Source: Xanthostigma xanthostigma
Taxonomy: Eukaryota > Arthropoda > Insecta > Raphidioptera > Raphidiidae
NCBI GenBank assembly: GCA_963575645.1
Contig: OY754466.1
Span: 44,920,001-44,984,000, forward strand
DNA: 64,000 bases
Reading direction: 5' to 3'
The translations under genes were made by a program, and so were the position numbers. Below the pieces are notes generated by a model. That model saw only the letters and a program-made list of their open reading frames with translations. It was not told the origin of the DNA and did not search any database. Below, one piece after another: positions 33,101 through 43,498 of the stretch (its first letter is position 1; every line of letters starts with the position of its first letter).

Positions 33101-34033
33101 CTTTATATTCTAAATTGTGCAAATTTTGTACAAAACTATCCATCTTTGTTTAATGAAAATCATAATAAACATGAATATACCACAAGAAATAAGAATAATT
33201 TAAAAACTACTAATTGTACATTAGCAGTGGCTCATAAAGGTGTCCGCAACGCTATGATACGAATACACAATAAGATACCTACTGAAATAACTCTAACAAA
33301 TTCTAAACAAAAGTTTAGGAAGAATTTAAAAAAATATTTATTAAGTAAGGCTCACTACAGATTGAACGAGTTTTTATAATTAATTGTTTTTGTGTTGACG
33401 CTATTTATGTACATTAATTGTACCAACAAAATAAAGATCTCTATCTATCTATCTATCTAATTGTGTAAACTGAGCAGACTTGGCGCTGCCGCCGCAAAAA
33501 TCTGTACGTCCGCCATCGCTGCGAGTTAAACACGCACTCGCGTTGAAGGCTGAGTGTGAACACTTACTCGCGTCGATCCTGCCGCAGAAGTATTTTAGGA
33601 AATAATCGCGGCAGCGGCAGGAGCAGTGGCAGGTGCTGAGTGTACAGTAGCATTATTACTAAACGCGAGAAATATAGACAGGAAAAAGATTTTGACTCAC
33701 TTGAAGTTTATTAAATGCCACAGCGGCCACCACTCCTGTAGCCTTCTCAACAGCAATTACTGTTACACCGTCTTCAGCAGTTGCCCGACAAAGTTCATCG
33801 AGTTCGTTAGCTGAACCAGGATCGGTTGCGATGTCCGTGCTAATGCTCAGTGATTCGTTAGGATAAAATCCTTGACGAATCACGTCTAAAGCCGGCTCGA
33901 GCAAATCATTTGTCAGTGTTATGAAATGAAAATCTCCTGTAAAAATACGCGAAAAAATGTTAATAGATAAAAATATACATATTAAGAATGACTTACCATC
34001 AGAAGTTGTCCCCCAAATTTTATATTCAGACAT
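30106..34033 (-). CDS. GNAT-C: GNAT-family N-acetyltransferase-like protein, 250 aa
   Basis: Three exons on the minus strand: 34,033-33,997 (MSEYKIWGTTSD), 33,936-33,701 and 30,585-30,106. Exon 2 encodes FHFITLTNDLLEPALDVIRQ and EDGVTVIAVEKATGVVAAVA, the N-terminal half of a GNAT fold. Exon 3 carries motif A (EIMFLAVKPQYRKKNLGQGV, about 141-160) and ends VTILVAKRVE. The acetyl-CoA loop reads R-K-K-N-L-G, with Asn where GNAT-D has Gly. Exon 3 equals exons 3 plus 4 of GNAT-D, which carries an extra intron there. Intron 2 (3.1 kb) contains a TIR transposon with a LINE nested inside it. The upstream end of the gene abuts GNAT-D, also minus. Likely small-molecule amine acetyltransferase relative; subfamily and substrate not recognised. 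Confidence 0.84.
31572..33470 (+). mobile_element. 5'-truncated LINE with (ATCT)n tail and TSD
   Basis: Lies in intron 2 of GNAT-C, antisense to it. It contains one long reverse-transcriptase frame and ends AATAAAGATCT followed by a (CTAT)n microsatellite rather than poly(A), as in several CR1/L2/jockey-group LINEs. TGTAAAC occurs at 31,565-31,571 and again at 33,464-33,470, a probable 7-bp target duplication. No endonuclease frame precedes the RT, so the 5' part was lost on insertion. The intact frame suggests a young copy. Confidence 0.82.
31580..33379 (+). CDS. LINE reverse transcriptase (partial ORF2, 599 codons)
   Basis: Non-LTR retrotransposon polymerase without stops or frameshifts. 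RT motifs in order: STGWDDIP at about 108-115, NYRPVALLPVFSKIFE at 166-181, LLLLLDLSKAFDC with the catalytic Asp at 238, RGVPQGSILGPLLFILFIND at 301-320, LFADDT with the catalytic pair at 334-335, and SLKVNDTKTE in the region that follows. The C-terminal third (SIIQYGIIFWGN, IRIIAGV) is typical of jockey/CR1-type ORF2. The first Met is only the first in frame; the true protein would begin with an endonuclease domain absent here. It is TE coding, not a host gene. Confidence 0.9.
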   Translation: MFYNNKINESENKIKTSWQLINKIGKNNKSKKYVTEIKKTGKTETTKNPKEISEEFNNFFCNISESLNLPKPNLNVKNISNLSHSLFFRPTDSNEVYNIIMSLKNKHSTGWDDIPAVAIKQGASIICEPLSKIINMTLESGIFPKNLKKALIIPLYKKGDNQNMSNYRPVALLPVFSKIFELVIKERLLHFVNKYDIITRQQHGFIKNSSTNVSIFKIIDSLLNSWEKKTPCLLLLLDLSKAFDCVEKNLLLCKLENYGIRGKALDLFSSYMTDRKQSVKVKINTSSGINESMSDWQLITRGVPQGSILGPLLFILFINDLPLATNNKIFLFADDTAVICEGRDQALLKNRLEKCMIDLSKWFANNSLKVNDTKTEIIKLGNYFNIPQLLNLDIFSYIKDSVKFLGLYIDNNLDWKQHIDYILPKLNKAKFVLTYLKKYTSTDILLNVYHAYFQSIIQYGIIFWGNSVWAEKVFLIQKKCIRIIAGVAPREHCKNLFIQYNILTLVDLYILNCANFVQNYPSLFNENHNKHEYTTRNKNNLKTTNCTLAVAHKGVRNAMIRIHNKIPTEITLTNSKQKFRKNLKKYLLSKAHYRLNEFL

Positions 34034-34930
34034 TCTATAAAATATCTAGAAAACACGGCCTGTCTTCTTCGGTGAAAAAATAGATATGACTTATTTTTGA
34101 ATAATAAAAGACAAAGTCACTTAAACAAATAACGATAGTGCGTGTCTTAAGCAACATGTTACTGTAAATATCTTAAATTGCAGAGATTATTTTCAAATAA
34201 GAATAATTTTCAGAAGGTTATGTCTGTAATTTAGTTATTCAAATCGAGCGCATGATTAAAAATATACCAAAAGTCATTTAATTTTTGTTTATTGCATAGT
34301 TAAACAAGAGATAATAGTTTTGAATTATACAAAAAAAATCTATTCTTAACGTAGGGCGTTCTCGTTCAAAAGTGGCCCTGTGTGTTTTAAAATGTATGTT
34401 CTAGGAATAAGTATAGCCACCTAATTATTGCAAACCCCCAGTTCCTAGGTTCATATCAGAGAACTGATCATTTTATTGCCAAAAATAGTAATAAATCTGA
34501 ATTCAAAATATTCTGTCGGAGGCACACCTGAAATGAATTTTCATTCGAAGGCTGTAAATTAAAAATTAAAAAGAAGGAAACGCAAATAATGCAACAGAAT
34601 TTTATAAAATTGAACTCTATTTAATATTATTTTTACGGTAGCATATACAAAAATAAAGAAAACAATAACAGCATAATACGCTGTAGTTTTGTATATTTCA
34701 ATATTTACATTTTACTGAATTCTTATAAATTATAATCATTATTTAAATATAACAATGCACTATGCGTCACATAAAGAGTATCATAATTTCTAACATTACA
34801 AAAAAAACTACAAACAAGCACATCATAAATAATATAATGTATATGTTAAAAAAACTTAACTATAAGTAAAAAAATTCATTTAGATTTATCTTACTCTATG
34901 CTGTTTTTTTACCTTACTAATTAACTGCAT

Positions 34931-34936
34931 TTTATT
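34931..34936 (-). promoter_or_regulatory. poly(A) signal of GNAT-D
   Basis: TTTATT on the plus strand (AATAAA on the minus), 16 nt past the GNAT-D stop codon; same spacing as in GNAT-A. Confidence 0.45.
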
Positions 34937-34951
34937 GTTTAAATCTTAAAA

Positions 34952-37900
34952 TTATACTATTTCTTTAGCAACTAAAATCGTAGATGGCATCGTTGATCCC
35001 AATTTGGCTGAATACGGTACATTTTTATACGTAAATTCATCATAACTTATTTCAATCAGTTCATCGAATCCTAATTTTTTCCCAATTTTTTGCGAAATTG
35101 GAGACGTAAACATAGCTGCAACTAATTTTATCGGTTTATCTTCTGACGGATCCTGACTAAATTGAAGACCTAAGGGTTTCCTAAAAAAAGTTCATAAAAT
35201 TCACTCACAATTCCCAAGGAGGTTTACCTCAAAAGTTTATCATGGAATCGAAAAGTTACCTAAATAAATTTTCTAGATACGAATGGCAACTTCATTTTTT
35301 TAAATGGAAGCTCATGTGTTTTATTGGCTCATTAGAAAGAGGCGAAAAAAACGGTGACCTTTTAAGGCCAAAAATTGAATTTCACCGCTGACATTAGCGC
35401 TACCCAAGACTTACCATGAAGAAGTTGCAAGGTCGGATTTGCCTCGTTTGTGGTGTGTAAGTGGTGTGTAAGTAAGCCATTTTTTCCTCTTTCCAATAAT
35501 AAACTTAAAAAAACGAAGTTGTCTTCATATCTCGAAGGTGATGCCATCTTTTGAAATAGTATATCACACTTTCGGCCAGTGTGGTGTATACTATTTTACT
35601 TCATACCTCCGTCGTAAGCACGCTTATTAAATACATTAATTAATTACGTATTAATTATATAAAAACACAGGTAAATTCCAAGCAAGCTTTGAGTTTATAC
35701 GTAAAAACACAAATGACTGCTGTTCGCGATTATTAGCTAAAATGTAATAGAGTTGCTATGGAAACGACATCTAAACAACAATTGATTGGTTGTTTTTGCT
35801 TTGCGACCGCCCGAACGTACGAACTTCCTGTATTGTAGCGTGTAATCCCACCAAGGAGTAAATTTTTAGACTTTCTGCCTTACAATTAGTGCCGAAAGTA
35901 TGCACTTTCGATCGAGGTATGAAGAAAACTCATTTACGTAACTTTTCGGCCCCCTTGATATTCAACTAGGAAATGTTTTTCTGATCCTCATCCCTTGTGA
36001 CAAAATTTAGAATAAAGTTTAAAATCGAACAGCTCATATTAATTTTGAACATCGACAGTACTAGAGCGCGTAAAAACATTAAAACGTTCGACATCTTGTA
36101 TGAGCCTTTTCCGGGGCAAGTGCGCTCAGTCAAGTGGGACAAAAATAATTCCTCTGCGTCGCAAACACGTTTACAGCGCGTGTCCCGGAGATAATCCCAA
36201 AAACATGTCGGACAATCTGTTCTAAGCATAGATATATATATCAATAGATAGCGGATGCCTATCCTTGAGCATTGTGCGGAATGGTTCCAATTAGAAGCCA
36301 TTTTGTACGTGGAAAACGCCGTAAAAAGCGCGCGTGATTCAAAAAGATTAAATATTCTATAATATGATGCTAATGGAAAAACAATAAAACTCGCAGTAAA
36401 CAGTGATATTTCGCTCCAAAACCTATTTTTATATTGAAACGTTTCAAAAATTACAAAACTGAGCATAAATATAATATAAAAGCTTAGAACATTTTACATT
36501 GTCAGATTGGCATCAATGCTTGTCAACCTTGATGCCAAATTGACAATGTAAAATGTTCTAAGCTTTTACATTATATTTATGCTCAATTTTGTAATTTTTG
36601 AAACGTTTCAGTATAAAAATAGGTTTTGGAGCGAAATATCACTGTTTACTGTGAGTTTTGTCGTTTTTCGCAATAAAATCATAATATTTTTGAATCTCGC
36701 GCGCTTTTTACGGCGTTTTCCAAGTACAAAATGCCTTCTAAGAGTTACAGGAGGCACTAGTGTATCCGCAATCTATTAAATATATATATATCTATGGTTC
36801 TAAGTAACAGGAGTTAAGACTACGGCGCCGAATGCAGTAGCGTATCCCCAAAATTCTTACCTAGTAACATTGCCAAGTTTCAAAGCCCTCACAAATGTCA
36901 ATGTTGCTTCACAAACGCCAAATCCTAATCCAAGTTTTCTATATTGAGGTCTAGTTGCCAAAAACGTTAATTCTATCAAGCTATCAACGTTATATTTATC
37001 GAAAATATCGACTCTACCATCGACGTCGATCATAAACTGCATAAGCCCTTTGGATGACTCATGTTTGCATTTTGTGTCTCGGAAGGTTTCAAAAAATGAC
37101 TTCCCTTCAGAATCGCTCTTGACCTAAAACACATATTTACAGCATTGAGGTGAAATATTGGAATGTAGTTTACATTCCAATGTTTTTTTTTTTTTGGAAT
37201 TAGCGCTCCCAGGAACCTGAACTCGTACCGGTCGGCTGTGTTTACCGGTTGGCAAATATAATATGCAGATACTAGCGTGACCTGTGCGAATTATTCGCAC
37301 TAAATAAGTATAATAATTATCACTTTACAAAATTATTTTTTTAAATAATATGATTGCAGGTATTCAATGTTGCACACTGCTTATAACGTTCTTCTTTTTG
37401 TTGTAAAAGAAATATTTTACTAAAATTGTCATATAGAGGCGCAAGTAGCAAAAGCGTTGTTCAGCGTTGCCCGTCAGATGGCAATATGCAGTATTTACAA
37501 TATGATGATCAGATGACAGATCGAAGTGTTAACGTTACGCCGTCAGATGGCAGACGTTGTTCAGAGTTTAATTAATTTACAAAAACAAAAGCAATAATAA
37601 ATTTTTTAGTTGTCGATGTCAGTAGAGCAAGCAATTATCTGTAAAATGATATATAATTTATGTGGAGAAATTGTGTGGTTTTTTCTAAAAAGGGAGGCAA
37701 ACATCTTAAACCTTAGCGTATTAATATATATGATAATGATAGATACTAGAGTAGGTAGTTATTTATTTATTGGTATGTCTTTGCAGAGTGATTCTTCTTT
37801 AAGTGTTCTCTGGCTGTACGAATGAGTTGTCGTCAGTGCCGGATTAGCCTATAAGCAAAGTAAGCAATTGCTTAGGGCAGAGATCGGCAACCTGCGGCTC

Positions 37901-40689
37901 GCGAGCCACATGCGGCTCTTTCGATGTTAAGTTGCGGCTCTCCAGTTCCATACGCCAAAATTATTTTTTTTATTATAAAAACCCTTAAAAATTGTGCAAT
38001 TGATCCATGTTTGAGTCATTTATTTTAAATCAAATATATATATTCAAACACAAAAGTATTGAAACGAAAATTTTTAAAAAATGTTATAAATTGTCAAATT
38101 TTGGCTCTTCCGTCTCAAAAGGTTGCTGACCCCTGGCTTAGGGCATCGCATCTCAGGGGGCACTAACTCAAAAAAGTACCTCACTGGACTGTGTATAAAA
38201 AAAAATATTTTTGTCGTGTTCTCAAAAATTTGATCTACTGGTATAAAACGGTTATTAGAAGGAAAGAAGTTAAAAATGAATAAAAATTTATTTTTGAAAA
38301 TGAAAACGAAAAAATCTTAACTATATAAAAATGCCTATGGACCAATTTTATACACAGTTAAATTTTCAATGAGAGCGTTGATTGCAAAAATTCAATTGTT
38401 TTCCTAAAGTTCTATGCTTCGTAACTTTTTTCTATCAATTTTAAACTTAAGACATTCCCAATTTGGAATTTTTTTTTATCAACTTAACATGACAGAGACC
38501 GATAGTACCTACTACATTTTTTTTAACTGCTATTAGAAATGGGGGTCGTCCCATAGGCATGAAATGCTTAGGGCATCATGGAGTTTTAATACGGCACTGG
38601 TTGTCGTTGTCACCCCTTAGTGCTTGGCACCCGAGGCGGATCATCCCCCCCTTTCGCCGCCACTGAGTAAGTATCTAATCCCAGTTTTAGAAAAAGTAAG
38701 TTAGGTTTATACTGCAGGGGTTGACGCACCTGTATAACTTATTATAATTATCGCTTACATTAACTTACTGAAAACAGAATTGCGACATCTCTTCAGACAT
38801 AATATAATAAATAATAATCCCTTTTTCCGTAATAAGCGGCACACGCAATGTTATGCTTTTTGTACAAGATGCTCTCGAAATAGCATCTAACGCATATTGC
38901 AAATGAAGAACTAGAACACTTTTACTATTCGAATTCAAACATAAAAAAATAACCTGTAATTTGTTAAAAGCGACAGCTGCAACGACGCCTGTTGCTTTCT
39001 CAACAGCGACAAGAGAAACGCCGTCATCTGCTGTATATCTGCACAATTCTAGCAGCTCTTCACCTGCCGCTGGATTGTTGCATACCTCCGTGGCGATCGA
39101 AACAGCTTCGTTACTGAAGAAATCCTGGCGAATGACGTCCAAACCGTCAGCTAATAAATCGTTCGTCAATAGGAGAAACTCGAATTCTCCTAGTTCATTA
39201 AAAACGTAATATACTTGGTATACATGTATTAAAAAATATTGAGAGGTGTTGAAAGTCGGAAAATTTGGGATTATCATATATTTAATAATTTACTATATGA
39301 ATCATTGTCTATCTACTCAATGTGCGGTACATGAACCATTTTAAAATGTCTGACACCTCGAATATGTCGGACATATTCAAGGTGTCAGACATTTTAAATG
39401 GTTCATGTTATTTGTCAGAGAACATTATTTTAGCGTTTTGGTTGAAGTTTTTAAGCTATCCAATTAAAAAAACAAACAGTATCCATAAATTTTTACATGT
39501 CGTCAAAACGACATCTTTCGGAAACTTTAGAGGGAAAGCGCCCCAAAATCAAGAAAAGTCACAGAGGAAATAGATGTCAGACTAGGCCTAATGAAGCCAT
39601 ATACAAAGTTTGGGGAGAGTATGTATCAATAAAATTTTTGCCGACGGGCACTCTGACTATATGGTGTACAGAAATATTTAACAGTTATGATGTCGGTTTC
39701 TAACCACAAAAGTAACCGGCAGTAAACTTGTTAAATATTGACAGCCATACTTAAAGTTGTACCGCGTAAAATTTAAGTACTTAATAGTTTTCTTTAAAAA
39801 AGCTGAAAAAATACATATTACGAAATGTATGCCGTAATACTTTAAAAAGTTGTTAGTGGTAGTTTTGTTCCAGAAATATGTATTGAAGGAGATTTATTTT
39901 GGTTGAGAAACAATTGAAAAAATAAGTTTGTGGCCGACGTTTAAAAATATAATTTTCGAAACGTCGGCCACAAGCCATACTCTGGTAAAGCTTATTTTTT
40001 CAATTGTACCTCAACCCAAATTAAATCTCCTTCAATACTTTCAAAAGTGTATAAACACAGGGTCGGTCTGGGATCTAAAAACTTACCGGGAAAATTGTCA
40101 AGCAATTGTTCGAAATAAAATAAATGAACACATCACACCTCACGTGGTGACGTGACCATGTATCTAAGAAAAAGATCCGGACCGGTCCACCAGGGAAAGT
40201 CCCGGTATTCCCCAAGGTCACACCGACGCTGTATAAGAAGAATATTGCGTGGACAATACCTAATTTTAACTAACTACAGAACTAATAGTTTACCTTCAAA
40301 AATTACCTTGAAATATCTTTATGCATGATAATTTTAATAATTATTAATATAATATTATAATATAGTAAAATCATTTAAGTTATAGCTACTTTGCGCATGA
40401 AATCACGTCAAATATCTTTAATTTCGCAACTGTTTATGAGTTGGACACATTTTTGTGGAACTGTAGAAGCCAGGGGGTCAACTGCAGCTTAGTAAATAAT
40501 GCCCAGAATAAAACTTTAGTTCCTTTTAAATTTTCGAAAAATTGTCAAATGACTATATAAATAATCGTGACATAATATCTAACTCAACTACATAATTAGA
40601 ATAATTGAGACAAATTAACAACAAAAAAATTATTAATAGACACACATACCATTTTTAGTGACGCCCCATACATTTCTAGATTTATCCAT
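34952..40689 (-). CDS. GNAT-D: GNAT-family N-acetyltransferase-like protein, 255 aa
   Basis: Four exons on the minus strand: 40,689-40,650 (MDKSRNVWGVTKN), 39,189-38,954, 37,123-36,861, 35,180-34,952. Exon 2 is 236 nt, exactly as in GNAT-C, and encodes FEFLLLTNDLLADGLDVIRQ and VSLVAVEKATGVVAAVAFNK. Exon 3 carries motif A (ELTFLATRPQYRKLGLGFGV, about 143-162); R-K-L-G-L-G fits the R-x-x-G-x-G acetyl-CoA loop, so this is the copy most likely to be active. Exon 4 encodes IKLVAAMFTSPISQKIGKKL and ends TILVAKEIV. AATAAA lies 16 nt after the stop. Introns contain a fold-back element, a hAT MITE and short palindromes. Probably an acetyl-CoA-dependent amine acetyltransferase; substrate unknown. Confidence 0.87.
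36226..36800. repeat. fold-back element, arms about 280 bp
   Basis: Centre near 36,520. TTGACAATGTAAAATGTTCT, GAAACGTTTCA and AGCGAAATATCACTGTTTAC appear on both arms in opposite orientation. Similar readable frames on the two arms arise only from this symmetry. In GNAT-D intron 3. Confidence 0.75.
37878..38135. mobile_element. hAT-type MITE with perfect 8-bp TSD
   Basis: TIRs CAGAGATCGGCAACC and GGTTGCTGACCCCTG; GCTTAGGG on both sides (37,870-37,877 and 38,136-38,143). In GNAT-D intron 2. Confidence 0.85.
39323..39417. repeat. palindrome, 40-bp arms
   Basis: ACATGAACCATTTTAAAATG and TCTGACACCT on the left, reverse complement on the right with one change, centre ATATGTCGGACATAT. Confidence 0.75.
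39880..40030. repeat. inverted repeat
   Basis: TTGAAGGAGATTTATTTTGG and TTGTGGCCGACGTTT on the left; AAACGTCGGCCACAA and reverse complement outer end on the right. In GNAT-D intron 1. Confidence 0.7.
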
Positions 40690-40920
40690 TATTTAGGTGT
40701 TTATTTTAGTTCAACTTAAAATCTCAGTTAGACACGTCAAACGTCAAACTTCATCCGCATATCAAGTAACTGTACTGATAACCAGAAATAACTTGCCACA
40801 AGTCTAGTCACACACTGCAATGGACTAAATTGTTTATATACAGAGTGTAAAATCAAAGTGTTACGCTTGGAGATCAAGATAGAAAAAAAACAGTTGTGCG
40901 GTTTTAAGAAACCACGACGC

Positions 40921-41246
40921 AAGTGAAACTTTTATTGGATTGTAGGCGTTGGATTGTAGACACTTATCCATCACGATTAATTATAAACAACAATATTCAC
41001 ATGAATACACGAATAAAAACATGTAAACACTGTACAGCACTTGCCCGCATGACAGACTGACTATGTGTTATACATACTACACGGTCAGCTGATGCTAACC
41101 ATGGGCGCCGCCATATTGGCCTTGGCTGCTCTACCGAGCGCCTACTCCGAACGCCTTTCACTTTACCCCTACTCCGCGGCCGCCTGTAACGCGACATGCA
41201 ACAGACGGCCAGAAAAATTCGGGGCGATAGAATAAAAGTTTCACTT
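40921..41246. mobile_element. TIR element, CpG-rich
   Basis: AAGTGAAACTTTTATT and AATAAAAGTTTCACTT form a perfect 16-bp TIR. The interior is GC-rich (GGGCGCCGCCATATTGG, CGCGGCCGCC). No frame of note. It lies upstream of GNAT-D. Confidence 0.75.
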
Positions 41247-41266
41247 TAAAAAAACACGCTTTTATA

Positions 41267-41839
41267 CAGTATGTAAACACGTAAGGTGCACATAGAGAAA
41301 TTAACATTGGGAAAAAATGACTGGTTCAGAGTGAGCCTTGAAATCTTGTTTTTCAATTTGACAGATAATATTCTTTTGCAAAATGAATGTGTATACTACC
41401 GAAGAAAATATTCAAATGATTACAACATAATCGAACTTTTTTTATTAATGGGACATTAAATTCCCAAAAATACTTAAATATGGTGCGAGATCAAATATCT
41501 CCGTCTATTCGTGTTGAACCTAAAGACATTGGGTCACTGATTTACCAAGGCGCATACGTCATACCAGTCAGACAATTTTTGAATGAAATGTTTCCAAACA
41601 GATGAAGTTGTTTTTTTGTTTTATTTTTGTACAAAAAAATTAAAATAATAATTTATAAGAGCTTTTTATTATTAAAAAAGCCAAGTAAAATAAAAATAAA
41701 TCAAAATAAACTAGAAATCCTCAAGATAACCACGATAATTCAATAGAAATAACATTTAATGCAGTCATGGCTGACTCGGATCCAAGTATTTTTTCCCAAT
41801 GCTAATTTCCCTATGTGCACCTTACGCGTTTACATACTG
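41267..41839 (+). mobile_element. mariner-derived MITE, copy 1
   Basis: TIRs CAGTATGTAAACACGTAAGG and CTTACGCGTTTACATACTG, extended to about 48 bp, flanked by TA. The inside retains readable pieces of a transposase: YLNMVRDQISPSIRVEP, then IPVRQFLNEMFPNR. These resemble mariner-family segments that are normally far apart, so the copy derives from an internally deleted parent. Confidence 0.8.
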
Positions 41840-41991
41840 TATAGCAAAGTGTAAGTAAATAATTTAAAAAAAAAAATTATCAACAGCGATAGGAAATCTC
41901 CCAACTCGATATAATTTAATTTTTTGAAAAAGCTGTTTTAATTTAAGTTTATTGAAAATAATAAATCCAAATTTTTAGATGCTGTTTAGAT

Positions 41992-42298
41992 CGGCGATGT
42001 CAAAGATACGGCCCGCGGGCCCCATCCGGCCCTCAAGCCATCTCAATACGGCCCGCGACCAGAATCTATCCAGTGAGGATTTTAGACGGAATTCGATGCC
42101 ACTACGTATGTTTAAAATTGCTGTACCCTCAAGCTCAAGATAATTTACCCTTTTTATTATACCTTTATATGAAAATTGATTTAAACTAAATAAAGGTTTC
42201 AATTTAGGATGTGTTTCAGTTTCTAATTTAGAGTCTGGCCCGCTAACACACCCTAAATTTTATAAATGGCCTTTAGAAAAATCAGGCTGACACCCCTG
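41992..42298. mobile_element. hAT-type MITE (decayed left end)
   Basis: Right end CAGGCTGACACCCCTG; left end resembles CAGGGGTGTCAAA with three changes, followed by CGGCCCGCGGGCC as is common in Charlie-like hAT MITEs. Confidence 0.65.
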
Positions 42299-42300
42299 CT

Positions 42301-42384
42301 TTACAAGACGAAGTCGAACGCGCCGGAGATGAAGAAGTCGCCATAGATAACGAAGTCGCGCGCTTTTTAGATGATAAAATCTAG
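42301..42384 (+). pseudogene. possible coding remnant
   Basis: A frame ending in TAG reads LQDEVERAGDEEVAIDNEVA then RFLDDKI. It is acidic, lies in locally GC-richer DNA, and abuts the right end of a hAT MITE. Not recognised; could be a decayed terminal exon or TE-carried. Confidence 0.25.
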
Positions 42385-43395
42385 ACGATAAAATGGAACT
42401 CGCTGTCAAGTATTTCAAAATTGTCCAACAGATATTTTCTACTTTTTCTATAGTCTGTCAATTTATGTTGCTAGTAATACATTCGGTTTATCTATATAAT
42501 TTTATAATTTACAGAAATCTGGAAAATTTTGTCTGTACTCCTGAAAACGATCGTTGAGCAGAGAAAATATTTTGTAGAATTTTCTCGTGTTTTTTGTTTT
42601 TACTATTTGCTAATATAAAATATTAAAAATCCCACTAAATTCAACATTATTGACATTCTATGTACTTTTTCCTTTAATGAACGTTTCTTCTTCAGAGTTC
42701 ACTATTAGCTAAATGGTATAAAATCTGATAAGATAATTATTTATCGTATTACAAAAAAAATGTGTTTTTTATCGACCTTAGTTATCGAGCGTCTATAATC
42801 AAAATCTATATTTTTTCGGTTATTTATTTAATATCATTGAACAGCTTGTTCGAAAGTAGTTAATTATTTATACATTGATGGTCACTTTTGTTAATTATTT
42901 TTAAAAAACCGGGTTGCTTTCTTTATCAAGCGTTAAAGTCTTTTTCTTTGTGTATTTTTTATTCGCTTATTTTCTTCTTAACTCAATTAAGAAACATAGA
43001 ATACGTGTTCCTAAATTACAGTATTTAATATCAGTTGTCAAATGAGCTTTTGAATCATATTTTTAGTTGAAATTATGTTTACAAAACATTATATAAAATT
43101 ATATAATTATATCATACAAATTTTATTTATCATATCCCTACTCTTTATAATATAGGTACTCTAATATTACGCCTGCCTTTAAAAAATAACCATAAAAAAT
43201 AAAGCTATACAATCAGTAATAGAATTAAATTTTTCTCAAAAGACAACGAGAATAAAATATTCTTGAATTTTTCATTTTATGCAAACCGTTGCATTTGTAC
43301 TGTATTTTATAGAAATGTTACTGTTAATATATTTTAGTATTAGTCTATAATTTATTAATTAGTCTTTTAAAACTAGCATTGTTACAAAAAACTCC

Positions 43396-43498
43396 ATATA
43401 TATGTCGCCGGGATATTGTCAAACCCGTGATATTATAATTTCACTTAGTGAAATTATAATATCACGGGTTTGAGAATATCCCGGCGACATATTATATG
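43396..43498. repeat. palindrome, 48-bp arms
   Basis: GTCGCCGGGATATTGTCAAA, then CCCGTGATATTATAATTTCA on the left and the complement on the right, with one or two changes. Confidence 0.8.

Larger units (their letters stand above)
31252..33652. mobile_element. TIR DNA transposon split by the LINE
   Basis: TGCTACTGTACACTCAGC at 31,252-31,269 is matched by its perfect reverse complement at 33,635-33,652. Without the LINE the element would be about 0.5 kb, GC-rich (CGCTGCC, GGCAGCG) against an AT-rich background. No transposase frame is seen, so it is non-autonomous. Superfamily not determined. Confidence 0.75.

Noticed and set aside
35966..36466. 166-codon minus-strand frame resembling a membrane protein
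   Set aside because: Mirrors a frame on the other arm of the fold-back element at 36,226-36,800; symmetric non-coding sequence.
40997..41197. Arg-rich minus-strand frame
   Set aside because: Inside the CpG-rich TIR element 40,921-41,246; composition explains the arginines.
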